From contig JBAKBP010006597.1 in assembly GCA_037953745.1 (NCBI GenBank), positions 44,695 through 108,694 of the forward strand: a DNA stretch of 64,000 bases, written 5' to 3'. A program made the position numbers and the translations under genes. The notes beneath the pieces are model-generated. The model saw only the letters and a list, made by a program, of their open reading frames with translations, did no database searches and was not told the DNA's origin. Shown piece after piece: positions 42,418-52,981 of this stretch. Numbering within the stretch: the first letter of the stretch is position 1; every line of letters begins with the position of its first letter. Source of the DNA: Lithodes maja. Lineage: Eukaryota > Arthropoda > Malacostraca > Decapoda > Lithodidae.

Positions 42418-42920
42418 CTGAAAGGCCAACCAAACTCAATAAACAAAACAATAAAATAATAATAAATATAACAAATACAATAAAATAACAATAATCCGAA
42501 CGTCAATATCAACCCCGATAACTCTCAATATATATGTGTAGCAAAATCTGGGCATAACAGAACAAAATAACAGATATTCAGTGAGGTCATTATTCTTTTG
42601 TTATGCTTTTGTAATATTGCATGTTCATTCTATTCGTTCAGAGTGGGTGATATAGTTCCATGATTGCATTTTTGCCTTCTGCTCGATCTCTCTCAATATC
42701 ATGGCATATAGCGTAATTCATGTATGTAGGTCAAGTGTGTGCGTTACTCAGTTACTCAGTTACTTGTTCGTCAAGGGGAATCCATGCAATGCGAGCTAAG
42801 CTCATTATTATCGCGCCTCCTTAACTGGGAATGTATTGCGTGAAATGCATGTTAAGTGTTTTATGTACTGTTGGAATGGCTGTGGATGTGTGTGTAGTCT
42901 GTATTTTAGCCAATTGGCGA
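42418..42920. other. Unannotated AT-rich spacer
   Basis: No gene. ATAGCGTAATTCATGTATG near 42708 recurs near 43278 (ATAGCGTAATTCATTTATG), a diverged direct repeat flanking the SINE. Confidence 0.5.
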
Positions 42921-43019
42921 CATCGGAAACGAAGGCTTAGGGTGGATCTGTATGGTACCATTCTCACTATAGACGGTACCGTCTCGCCCGAAGGCTTAGG
43001 TAGCCATCAGCTTAGGTGA

Positions 43020-43236
43020 ACCATATGATACCCATCTCGCCTTGTACCATTTTTGCCAACCCCAGATGGAACGTCACAACGTCGTCCACTTATTCCAGGT
43101 ACCTATTTACAGCTAGGTGAACTGAGGCTAACACATGAAAGGAGACAAGCCCAATTTGTCTCCGCCCGGCCGGGGATTGAACCCCCGACCCCTCGTGTGT
43201 GAGACGAGAGCTCTACCTACTAGGCTGTGTAGTGTG
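43020..43236 (-). mobile_element. tRNA-derived SINE
   Basis: The minus strand opens with a tRNA-like head (about 43236-43158): A box TAGTAGGTAGAGC, anticodon arm CTCGT-CTCACAC-ACGAG (anticodon CAC, valine) and B box GGGGGTTCAATCCCC with a paired T-stem. The 5' acceptor strand does not pair, so it is not a tRNA gene. A SINE body follows with GGAGACAAATTGGGC and GCTGTAAATAGGTACC. Flanked by a diverged direct repeat. Confidence 0.7.
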
Positions 43237-43331
43237 TGTGTGCGTTACTGAACCTCTCTCTCTCTCAATAACGTGGCATATAGCGTAATTCATTTATGTA
43301 GGCTGTGTGTGTGTGTGTGTGTTTTATTGGA

Positions 43332-43395
<64 letters not shown>

Positions 43396-43400
43396 CTGTT
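43237..43400. repeat. TG and CT microsatellites
   Basis: (TG)n at 43303-43321, (CT)n at about 43331-43391. The plus-strand ORF through the CT run is an artefact. Confidence 0.95.
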
Positions 43401-43870
43401 GTATTCAGCTAACTATGACCTCAATAACCGTTGATGTAATGAAGAATGTGAAGTGTCCCTCATATGATTGTAATATATTATTTGTGGTACTATTATTGCA
43501 TAATAATGTATGTATTTGGAAATATTTATCACATCATGTATAGAATAATTGTATTCAGCTAACTATGACCTCAATAACCATTGATGTAATGACAAATATG
43601 AACAGTCTCCTCATATGATTGCACTAGTTGTGTAGTGCTATTATTTACAACCTGTCAATTAATAATTCAGTCACGACAAGCTCCTTTTCATTTTATATTG
43701 TTTTATTTATTTTTTAATCATGAGCTACGTATATACAGCACATGTGGCAATTAAATGAGGAAACTATAATAACACATCTGAATAATGCCTACCTGATTAA
43801 TTATAAACACACATATGAATGTAACCAGACGACGATGGCTCTTTGAGCAGTGTGTATCGCTTTACCAGTG
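43401..43870. repeat. Spacer with about 140-bp tandem duplication
   Basis: TTGTATTCAGCTAACTATGA then CCTCAATAAC, GATGTAATGA and CTCATATGATTG occur at about 43397 and 43548, a diverged direct duplication. The rest is AT-rich without features. Confidence 0.75.
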
Positions 43871-44500
43871 GTTGTCCCCTCACAGGATGGGGGGAGGGGG
43901 GGGGGGGGGGGGCGCTGCTCAATAAACTCGCCCCTCGGGGCAAAATCAAATCAATCTCTCTCTCTCACACCCACACCCACACACCCACACGCACACATAC
44001 ACACACACACACAAGGAATTCATACCCTGAAGGAATGGTCTTGAAAACCTAAATTAAAAACCAGACTTATTTGTTAAAATTAAAAGAATGGTTGCGTTTC
44101 CTGGCAATGCATGTTTGCCATCTTACCAAAGCCCATACTAATTTAATCATGTTAATTCATATTGATAAACATATACGTAGAAAAGCAGACAGGATGAATA
44201 TACAAACCATATGCAAAAAGGAGGAACATTGTATTCACAACGTTCCGCGTAAGCATTGGCCTCATGAAATAGTAAACATGAGGGAAAAGGGGGTCCAGAT
44301 TTGTATATATTTCTGCTATCCTATTAACAAAATTAAACTCTTCAAGAAGACCACGCCTTTCCTTGGTGCATTCTACCAATCGAAAATTGTATTCAACTTA
44401 AGAAGGACCTGTCATTATTAGATGGGTATTTGAGATATTCTTCCGCCCTTTGTACCCTTGTGGTACTGACTAAACCTATCAACAATACTTGGCTATTGCG
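43871..44500. other. Spacer with G-run and CA/CCCA microsatellite
   Basis: A G-run at 43893-43912 and a degenerate (CACA/CCCACA) run at 43964-44013. A 116-codon plus ORF at 44071-44421 has no family motif; its right part overlaps sequence like family A and B arms (AAGAAGGACC), so I do not call it. Confidence 0.5.
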
Positions 44501-44504
44501 TTAA

Positions 44505-44866
44505 GGGGGCCACCTCGTTTGTTGTTCTTTCTCTCTTATCATCTCTCTGGATTGTATCCATTCGGCCCCATTCAGTCTAATGTTTTAAGACGTTTATCCC
44601 CATCCAGGTGTCGATTTTTTATTGACGAGCGGTAGCGAGCCAGCATATTTTTAAAACATATTTTGACAGCAGGCTAAATTTGTACATAATAATAATGTTT
44701 CCGGCGAAGCAGGATTTCTCCTTACAATGCTGGCTCTCTATCGCTCGCCAGGAAGATATTGACACCTGAATGGGGATAAGCATCTTAAAACAGTAGACTG
44801 AATGGAGCCGAATGGATACAAGCCAGAGAAAGAGAGAAAATTAGAGTAAACAAGTAGGTGCCCACC
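44505..44866. mobile_element. Family B element, complete palindromic copy
   Basis: 362 bp flanked by TTAA (44501-44504 and 44867-44870). Ends GGGGGCCACCT and AGGTGCCCACC. Arms mirror each other almost to the centre: GTATCCATTCGGC / GCCGAATGGATAC, AAGACGTTTATCCCCATCCA / ATGGGGATAAGCATCTT, AGCGGTAGCGAGCCAGCA / TGCTGGCTCTCTATCGCTCG. Forms one long hairpin. Non-coding. Confidence 0.85.
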
Positions 44867-44888
44867 TTAACATATTGAAAGCGTTTAT

Positions 44889-45076
44889 CCCCTCTATGTG
44901 ATGACTTCATTTAATATTATATTTTGGCTATATACATGACGATTATATTTAGTTTGGGAAAGACCTATAAGAGAGTCAGTGAGTTAGTTTGCTTCCTTGA
45001 AATGTTTCTTTATCTGAGTAAAATCCCCCAATATGAGCCTGACACCAGTGAAGGTAACTACCTTATTCTAAAAGGG
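44889..45076. mobile_element. Family A palindromic element, diverged
   Basis: Left flank TTAT, right TTAA (45077-45080). Left end CCCCTCTATGTGATG, right end TTATTCTAAAAGGG. Inner TTGGCTATATACATGACG with only weak mirror. Confidence 0.6.
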
Positions 45077-45103
45077 TTAATGGAGCAGATAACGTCGCTT
45101 TAA

Positions 45104-45935
45104 CACTTACGCTGCGGGCATATTTCTGTCATATTAGGGCTCATTCAGGTACTCCTGATTGATTAGGCAAGTGTCTGAATGAAATTAATTAATGTATTTA
45201 GACAAAATAGCTTTAACCCACTGAGTACCAGCGACGATAACGTGTCGTCGGTAATGTTTGTTCCCCACAGACCACGACGCACAAGTGTCGTCGGGGTTTA
45301 ATTACTCCGGTCCTATGGCACCTAGAGGGCTCAGATTTGTATGGGAACTGTGTAAGTATCCCACGCAACCATGCCGATGGTTAAAAACTCTCAAAGTCCA
45401 ACCGCGTGCAAAAACATAGTTTTGGGTGTTTTTGCCTTCAATTTTTTACTCTTGTAAAATTGACTTTCGGGGGCTCCGTAGAACCCCTTTTTGACCTTTT
45501 AGATCGTTTTTTTTTTTTGGGCGGTGCTTCATTCCTAACCCATTTGCTCTTGTTTCTGGAGAAAAAAAAATCAAAACCTGCTGGTCCCTGGTGGTACATT
45601 TATTTATAACTAGCTGGGGCTCAGTGGGTTAAAATGACGCCAGAATGAGCTTCGTAGCTCGCGAGGATCACCCGCAGCGCTACCAGACATTCGCTTAATT
45701 AAATGAACAATACTCGCTAATCTCTCGCTACATTTGCCTTTGGCAGCACTGAATATCTAGCGAGACTCTGACTCAGAGCCTTCAGTGCCACAGCTGCCTG
45801 GCTGGGAGAAGGACGTGTGGCCTGTCGAGCTCCTGGTTCCTTGAACTCGATTTTACAGGCTTTAAGAGGCTTTAAAAGCATGTAGATTACTGTAAATTGT
45901 CATGACATTCGGGAACGTCTCCCGCAGGGAAAGGG
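45104..45935. mobile_element. TTAA-flanked element hosting a second TTAA element
   Basis: TTAA at 45100-45103 and 45936-45939. TIRs CACTTACGCTGCGGG and CCCGCAGGGAAAGGG match at about 12 of 15 positions. The interior is split by the element at 45217-45628. Without it the host is about 416 bp. No transposase. Confidence 0.7.
45217..45628. mobile_element. Nested TTAA-flanked element
   Basis: 412 bp, TTAA at 45213-45216 and 45629-45632. TIRs CCCACTGAGTACCAG and CTGGGGCTCAGTGGG match at 12 of 15 positions. Subterminal GACGATAACGTGTCGTCGG and CAAGTGTCGTCGGGG repeats. The 67-codon ORF at 45406-45609 has T-run and A-run codons and no motif; not called. Confidence 0.75.
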
Positions 45936-45939
45936 TTAA

Positions 45940-46259
45940 GGGGGTAGTGCTTTTTTGGGAGGGCTATTTATTTTTTTTATTTTTTATTTTTTTCAGTTTC
46001 AGCCACATTGGTTTTGAGAGTTTATGACGTTCAACTCATTAGTTTATCTATTTTAAAACCTTGTGCCCACATTTCTTTATCAATATTAAGAATTTTCGTG
46101 TCATTTATGTGTCGATATTTTCCTGGCGATCGATAGCGAGCGTGTAATTAAGGAGTGACCGCCATTACATTTTTCTACCGAAATATTTACAAATTTGTCT
46201 AGAAGGCGGATCTTGGAATTGTTTTTATAAGCTTGATGAAGGACTAGAGAGGAAATTAT

Positions 46260-46297
<38 letters not shown>

Positions 46298-46332
46298 TAA
46301 ATAAATTAACCAATAAATATACCATCTCCCCC
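45940..46332 (+). mobile_element. Family B element
   Basis: TTAA at 45936-45939 (shared with the preceding element) and 46333-46336. Ends GGGGGTAGTGC and CATCTCCCCC. Landmarks GTGTCATTTATGTGTCGATA, GATCGATAGCGAGCGTGTAA, CTACCGAAATATTTAC and AGCTTGATGAAGGAC. A (TA)n run lies at about 46264-46294. Confidence 0.8.
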
Positions 46333-46500
46333 TTAATCGAGAGACAGTAAAGAATTATTTATATATTTGTTATTTGTTTCATATTCCCTTTGAGAACAAA
46401 ACAAAACTAGATACTATATTAGGACTTCGTCGAAAAGCAATCCCCTGAGTTGTGATTGGAGTCTTCATACTTCACGTGAATCTATACGGTGTGAAGGGAG
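46333..46500. other. Unannotated spacer
   Basis: Nothing recognised. Confidence 0.4.
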
Positions 46501-46504
46501 ACAT

Positions 46505-46855
46505 AGTGGCTTTTTCTGGACCCCCTTCTCCCTCATGTAAAGCCCCCATTAGTTTTGAAATATTAAGACGTTTGGCTCATTAGTTTGCCGATTTTAAGAC
46601 CTTTCGCCCGATTTTGTTATCAATATCAACACGTTTCGTTCCATTTAGGAGTTAATTTTTTCATGGCAACCGGTAGCGAGCCCGAAATTTTGGAGGAACC
46701 GACCTTTTTTATTCTACCGAAAAATGTACAAATTGATTGCGAAGGTAGATCTTGGGGATGTTTTTTGTTTTATTCTTGATGGAGGTATGATGAGGAAGCT
46801 AAAAAAATACAATACATAAATAAATAAATATACCAATTTAGAAACCTTACCTCCC
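46505..46855 (+). mobile_element. Family B element, left end degenerate
   Basis: TTTTTCTGGACCCCCTTCTC, AGCCCCCATTAGTTTTG, TTAAGACGTTTGGCTCATTA, GGCAACCGGTAGCGAGCCC and TTGATGGAGGTATG. The right end CCTCCC is followed by TTAA (46856-46859). Confidence 0.72.
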
Positions 46856-46946
46856 TTAAATTGGTTGGTGGAGAGAACATAATAATTAATTCTGGTTCAA
46901 GTGTAGTTTATAGAGAGGCCGTCCCTAGGGTTAAGCGCCCCATTAA

Positions 46947-47575
46947 CCTAACAAGTGCGCATGGGGGTAATTGAAAACGTCCCCCTGTGCTGACGTATTT
47001 GAGGTGTTTCCGTCACTAAAATATTCATTGTACCATTAATAGCATTAATAATTATCCATATGCGCCTATTATGGGTTGATTATAAAGGTATTAACCTGAA
47101 ACAACAATAAAACGAGTGAAAACAGCGTTTGGATGGTCAAAATCGGAGATATAGCCCGCGAGTTGTATAATGTATGGGTGAGGCAAACTGCTTTCCCGCC
47201 AATTTCCCCCAAGGCCACTGAGACACAGTCGATCGATACTCTCTCTCTCTCTCTTGCACTCGCTTGCCATCAGTGATGACAACACCCTGCTTGCAACTCG
47301 CTAATGTTAGCACGAAAATATACCTCAGAATAAGGGAATAATAGGGAAAATAGGTGATAACTGAAGGAGAGGAGGAAAGTGGGGAAGGAGGGGAGGTAGA
47401 GGACTGAGATTTTGCATGGCCCAGGGGCCAAAAAAAAATAAAAAAAATAAAAAATAAATTTTTTTTTTTTTTTTTTTTTTAGATGTCAAAAGTTGATTTT
47501 TTATTTTACTTACTCTCAAGAGTCTTCCCGCAGTCCGCCGGGGGAACTCTTAAGAGTCTCCCCGCAGCTCCCGGG
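46947..47575. mobile_element. piggyBac-like TTAA MITE (copy 2)
   Basis: 629 bp, TTAA at 46943-46946 and 47576-47579. Inverted relative to copy 1 (18931-19555): begins CCTAACAAGTGCGCATGG and ends GCAGCTCCCGGG. Differences from copy 1 are few and concentrated in the A/T-rich tracts near 47430-47480. Confidence 0.88.
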
Positions 47576-47579
47576 TTAA

Positions 47580-47930
47580 TTAATCTTTCCATTCACCTAA
47601 TCATAGCCTCCGATAGTGCAGTTGGAATGAATGTACAGTTGTCCACAAATGAAACTGAGACACCCTTGGTCTGTCCAAGACCTCAATAGAGGGCAGCACA
47701 ATTAGAAACCATAAATTATCTGGTAACAGTGATGGTGTGGGGGTAGTAGGTGAAGGTATTGGGTGGAGAGAGGGGGAGGAGGGTACAGGAGTGGGAGGGG
47801 TAACCAGCGGCGAGGTGGGACCAGGTGGGGGTGGAGGGAAATGGGTGGCTAATTACTTTACTGTGAAAACATAATTTTGTGTTTTGCATATTCTGTGGTA
47901 TTATGATTGCAAAGTATTGGATTGCTGGTA
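47580..47930. other. Unannotated spacer
   Basis: Includes a G-rich stretch (47760-47845). No gene or element recognised. Confidence 0.45.
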
Positions 47931-48060
47931 TTAACACCTTATTGGCGGGCTAGGCGGTCTAGCAGACCGTAGTGCCCAGTGGGGTGTTTTTACCCTAAAT
48001 AGGGTTGTTTACGTGATCATTTTCATGCCTAAATAAGACCCAGAGCGTAAAACAAGTATC

Positions 48061-49300
48061 TTTTTTTTTTTTTTTTTCTATGTGATTGAGGGAGGCAAAA
48101 GGCATAACTGCCTATAGCGAGTGCGTCCCCCATAGTTGAAAGAGTGACAGGGCCAAAATCAAGGGACGTTCGAGCCAAAATGCCTGGACACACAGAGTTT
48201 GAAGCAATTTAAGTCATAGGAAGAGGGAAAGACTGATTCTGGGAGAGAGTTCCAGAGCTCAGATGTTGAGTAGAAGAAAGTTTGAGAGTAACGTTTCACT
48301 CTTGGGTTGGAGAGTTGCACAGAGTAGGGGTGGGATTGAGTTGCAAGACGGGTACCACGTGCCCTACGTAAAGGAGGTGGTATGCACTGGGATAGCTCTG
48401 AGGAACACTGATTATTATAGTAGCGATAGAATAGCGAGAGAGATGCAACATTGCGGCGGAGAGAGAGAGATTGCAGAGAGTTGGTGAGTGGACGGGAGTT
48501 AATGATACGAAAGGCCTTCCTTTCAACTTTGTCTAGGAGAGCGGTGTGAGAGGAACCTCCCCACACATGTGAACAATACTCAATACAAGGGCGCACTATG
48601 CCCCTGTACAGAGCAAGAAGCTGTGCAGGGGAAAAGAACCCCCTAAGGCGGTTGAGCACACCCAGCTTCTGGGAGGCTGCCTTAGCAAGACTGGTAATAT
48701 GGTCCTTCCAAATGAGAGCAGAAGAAAAAGAGACACCAAGAATATTGAGAGAAGATGAAGGGTTGATTTTTGTATTGTTGAAGAATAAGGGATAGTCCGC
48801 TGGGAGATCCTGACGGGTAGATAGATGGAGAAATTGGGTTTTGGAAGCATTAAAGTTAACAAGGTTTTCTCTGCCCCAATTGGAAATAGTATTTAGATCA
48901 GAATTTAAGAGTTCTATGGCTTCATTACGTTTGTCGTTGAGGGATTGCTGGCTGGGGCGTTCTGAAAAACTAATGGAGTAGTGTAAGGTTGAGTCGTCTG
49001 CGTATGAATGGATGGGAATTAAGGTACAGTTAAGGAGATCATTTATAAAAATTAGAAAGAGAATAGGAGATAGGACAGAGCCCTGAGGAACACCGGAGTT
49101 TATAGGGTGAGGAAGTGAACAATGGCCGTCCACAACCGCAGCTATGGAACGGCCGGAAAGGAAATTAGAGACAAAGGCACAGATGGAGGGATAGAAACCG
49201 AAGGAGGGTAGTTTAGAAATTAAAGATTTATGCCAGACTCTATCGAAGGCTTTCGATATGTCTAGTGCAATAGAAAAAGTCTCACCGAAGTCCCCCTGAA
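48061..49300 (-). mobile_element. Jockey/I-group LINE, 5'-truncated copy with poly(A)
   Basis: A T-run at 48061-48077 is the poly(A) tail of a minus-strand copy. The 3' UTR is CTATGTGATTGAGGGAGG to GAAAGAGTGACAGGGCC. The best-preserved of three copies here (others at 12885 and 36069). 5' truncated within RT. No clear TSD seen. Confidence 0.88.
48159..49280 (-). CDS. Jockey-like LINE ORF2 C-terminal half: RT palm, thumb and tail
   Basis: The open frame runs to 49388, but the first 35 codons or so lie outside the LINE. RT begins at FSIALDISKAFDRVWH (first catalytic Asp), then SGVPQGSVLSPILFLIFIND and HSYADDSTLHYS (YADD at about residues 129-132 of the open frame). The LINE tail follows: NLVNFNASKTQFLHL, ALYRGIVRPCIEYC, LLDKVERKAFRIIN and ELWNSLPESVF. 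Endonuclease and RT fingers are missing, so the copy cannot move. No internal stop, suggesting recent insertion. Confidence 0.88.
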   Translation of the reverse strand, partial: TFSIALDISKAFDRVWHKSLISKLPSFGFYPSICAFVSNFLSGRSIAAVVDGHCSLPHPINSGVPQGSVLSPILFLIFINDLLNCTLIPIHSYADDSTLHYSISFSERPSQQSLNDKRNEAIELLNSDLNTISNWGRENLVNFNASKTQFLHLSTRQDLPADYPLFFNNTKINPSSSLNILGVSFSSALIWKDHITSLAKAASQKLGVLNRLRGFFSPAQLLALYRGIVRPCIEYCSHVWGGSSHTALLDKVERKAFRIINSRPLTNSLQSLSLRRNVASLSLFYRYYNNQCSSELSQCIPPPLRRARGTRLATQSHPYSVQLSNPRVKRYSQTFFYSTSELWNSLPESVFPSSYDLNCFKLCVSRHFGSNVP

Positions 49301-49651
49301 AGGGCATAAACAGAGCTTTCCAATGACACCCGAACCATCCTTGTACAACCGCTGGTTCTCTAGCAACGATCGTGCAACACGAGTGCAATATTAATTAGGT
49401 AATTAGGTAATTTCCCTACATAATTCCCTGTGTAGCAAGTGAGAGAGGGGAGGGATGGGTGGGAGTCACCTCAGGTGGTCCACCGCGGTGGTCGTGAGTG
49501 GTCATAGAGTTGCTAGGCTCCTCACACCGCTCAACTCTCTCTCTCAGCACCATTACATGCTGAAAATGGTGCACGACATAAGTTGTGAACCGCCACTTAG
49601 TCCAAATTTATTTCACACGACATAAGTTGCGCGCCGCCAATTAAGTGTTAA

Positions 49652-49754
49652 TGAAACATAATACTGCTAAAGTTGTAGCAAATTGAAACAGAGACATCCT
49701 CCAATAAGAAACTGTGTATTTTTATCTCGAGAATCTTAGATGGGGGAGGGCACA
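49652..49754. other. Short spacer
   Basis: No feature. Confidence 0.4.
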
Positions 49755-50762
49755 GGGTATTATCAACTCTGCGAAGCAGAGTGGTATCGTACACACAGGT
49801 CCCGCCCGTATACTGTGCACCACAATTCAGCTTGTCCGTCGTCGTCGTCGTCGTCCGTCGTCCGTCGTCCGTCCGGAAACTCCTCCTAGACCGATCAATG
49901 GATTTTCACCAAATTTCACAGGTATATTCATTTGGTCAATGCGAAGGTCAGTCCAAAAGAAATTTTCAATTTAACTTAAAGGTTAAGGTCAAAGGTTAAG
50001 GTTAAAAATAAGGTCAATATTTCATGTGTCTTAGTTTTTACTCAAATTTCTTCATTTGCACTATACAAGTTATTAGTAACCTCGATATCCTATTGACCAA
50101 ATTTTAGATAAATATTCTGAAGGGTAAGGTCAAAGGTCAATGTCAAAGGTCAACATATTTGTTTTACTAGTATTTCTTATATTAACTGTTAGATTCTCAC
50201 TAAACTTACCATGTATATTCGGAATACTTAGGGCAAGGTCATACAAGAAACTAAACAATTCCATATGAAAGGTCAAGTTCACAGGTCAAGGTCAAATAAG
50301 AGGTCAATATGCTAATATCATTACTTTTCATGCAAACTTCACAAAATTTGGCAATATAGTTGCACTTTAAATGAAAAGGAAAATAATAAATTTTGAGACA
50401 TCATGAAGGTCAAGGTCAAGGTCAACTACTCTATAAATATATACATATGAAACTAACTGATGGGTTTTAATGAAATTAGTCATGCTTATTTGATTTGCAT
50501 GGGCAATGTCAATGAAAACTATGTTTTACTCTTACATAAAGGTCAAGGTCAAAGGTCATGGTGAAAGGTCAACTTATAAAATTTATTTTTAGTTTTTATT
50601 CAAATGTCTTCATTTTTCAGTTTTCAAGTTACTTGTAACATTGACATCGTATTTCACAAATTTTAGATAATTATTCTAAAGGGTAAGGTCAAAGTTCAAG
50701 GTCAAAGGTCAAAATAGTATTTTTGCTAGTATTTCTCATACTAACTGTTAGATTATCACTAG

Positions 50763-52582
50763 TGTTACGACTGAGGTTTAAATATATCAGGGCTCTTATT
50801 CATTGGACTAGTAATGGCATAAATGCTACAACGGAAAGTGCTAGATCCAACCTCTGATGTATATTCCCAGTGAACAAAGAACACAAATACTCTCCAGAGT
50901 TCTATATGCAATAATAGGTTATCAAACTCTCAATAACTGTGCGTCTACTCTAGGCTTAATGTTATGTGAAAACAGCCTATTACTACCTATAACCGAAGGT
51001 GCTTGGTTATGGTATGCAAAGTAAGGTGGTAAGGGAAGTTACAGCTTACGTTACTTTAATCAATAAATGTCAGGCACTCCTGCATGAAAGAAAGTGCACT
51101 AAAGTCCTTCAACAACAATAAGGAATCTTCTTTAAATGTTAGATGCTATCAAGATGCTCGAATCGGAAATGGAACCCAAAAAGGCAGGCAGCGGAACAAT
51201 GCTCGAGCAGGCTATGCTCACAAAAGGCAGGATATATAATGCAGTCGGAGCCAAGAATATCCTAAATGCTACAACAATAATAATAATCGCCACGACAATG
51301 CAGTATTCCTGTCAACAAAAGGTGCCTAAGTCGTTTGTGGCTCAATACATCAAACTAGGCTGCAAAATGCTTGTGTAATCATAAACGGGTATGCATAATA
51401 AGAGTAATTGGTTTAATATACTTAATGTCTACTATGATTGATAAAGTCTAGCTAGAGTCAATGATACGAGATACTGGTGCGCATGGCATGCCGCATAGCC
51501 TAGTGCAAATCTAAAGTCTGTGCGTCAAGTATTACATTAGAGTGAAGGGTAGCTCTCTTGAGAAACCTTAATACCGAAGTATTAAGCGTTCTCCTGGCGT
51601 ACCTCAAAGACAAACAACCGAGCTTAGAACAGTGCAGAATGGTATAGGCAAAAAGCCCTCATTCGTGCATGCTCCACTCTCAATGGCACACAGACTAGAA
51701 TTTACCCAATCAACTCCAGTTCTCAGGTATGTCGTGCAGCTTTTAACTAAAGCCAGCACCCATTGGAAACAATACCTTATAATATCAGACTCCTAGTCTA
51801 GCATTATATAATCCAGCAGAACACTAATAATTATAGGAAGCGGTACTGAACAATGTGAATGCCAACCAATGCTTCGTGATCAACTTATCTTAACAACTAA
51901 ACATACATGGGTTATATAAGACCTTAACGCACAATACAACTGGCCAGCATGAAGCTGATTATGCAGAGTTAACTAGAGGGGGTATAATATTAATAAAAGG
52001 TGGTGAAAGATATGGAAAATGAGAGAGATAGGCAGAGGAAAAGGTTCTCAGGGTCAGAGAGGGGGACAGATATCAAAGGGATAAGAGGGATGCATTCTAG
52101 AAACCAGATCTGAGGGAGAGAGTGGCAAGAGAGCAGTATATATACTAGCACTAGCTCGAACCGCGTAGGAAAAGCGGTAATAAGTCCTCCAGCCAATCCC
52201 CAAGAGACCAGCAAGCCATGACGTCATCGAACATGGTAAAAAAACTCCTCCAGCCAATGCCCAGGAGGCGAGCCAGCAGTGACGTCATCGAGCATGGCAA
52301 AAAAACACTGCGCGCCTCCCCACACTCTGTTCTACTCTCTCTCTCTCTCTCTCAAATCCTATCATTACTACTTAATGATAAAACATATACTTTGCAATTA
52401 AATATATAAAGCCTTGACATGGGCGAAAACAAAGAGCCTTTCTGGACTGCCCATGACACGAAATTTCATATGAAATAAAGCACACAATAATACATCAACT
52501 GTAGCCACATCCACTGCCCTGGCGATCCTAGCGAGTCACCGTAGGACAAGCCATGCGGTTCTAACGGAGTGGTTAACGTCAC
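50763..52582 (-). repeat. Element 2 3' LTR (left copy)
   Basis: About 1820 bp, full length. Ends GTTAACGTCAC before the C-run of the polypurine tract. Contains TCCTCCAGCCAATCCCC and TCCTCCAGCCAATGCCC direct repeats with TGACGTCATCGA elements near 52190-52310, and a short CT run. Confidence 0.92.
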
Positions 52583-52981
52583 CCCCCCCCAAGATTTTTC
52601 TCAGAGGCCCAAAGCTCAAAAAAAATCTGATGGTTAGAACCCATGCTATATCTCTACTTCCCATCACCCAGCGGCAGTAAAATATCTGGCACAGTTCTCA
52701 ACAAAACATTTTACAAAATTATAACCCTCCCCAACACAATAGGTAAAATCATATGTAGTTATGCTCCTCAAGAGCGAGCTTCTCTAGCCCAGCATTCTGA
52801 GAGGAGTGCAACTCAGAATTACTGCTATAACATACTGAAAAAATTCAACTATCAAAGAAAGAGTTTTCATTTGATTTTTATGTTTTTAATTTGTTTATTT
52901 CGGCTGCACTATAGGGGTCAAGCCTAGTTTTTTCTTCTATACCAAACGCTCAACTCCTGCTTTACGACCCACTACGCTGGG
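52583..52981 (-). other. Polypurine tract and 3' UTR of element 2
   Basis: On the minus strand a G9 run preceded by AAAATCTT abuts the 3' LTR, matching the element at 24680. The remainder is non-coding. Confidence 0.65.

Larger units (their letters stand above)
47935..49647. mobile_element. TTAA-flanked element interrupted by a jockey-like LINE
   Basis: TTAA at 47931-47934 and 49648-49651. TIRs CACCTTATTGGCGG and CCGCCAATTAAGTG match at about 12 of 14 positions. A doubled CGACATAAGTTG motif near the right end (49575 and 49619). The jockey-like LINE occupies 48061 to about 49300. Confidence 0.65.

Noticed and set aside
44071..44421. 116-codon plus-strand ORF as a host exon
   Set aside because: No family motif, no splice-site support, and its end overlaps repeat-like sequence.
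49285..49388. First 35 codons of the 409-codon jockey-like ORF
   Set aside because: They precede the 5' truncation point of the LINE and show no RT similarity.
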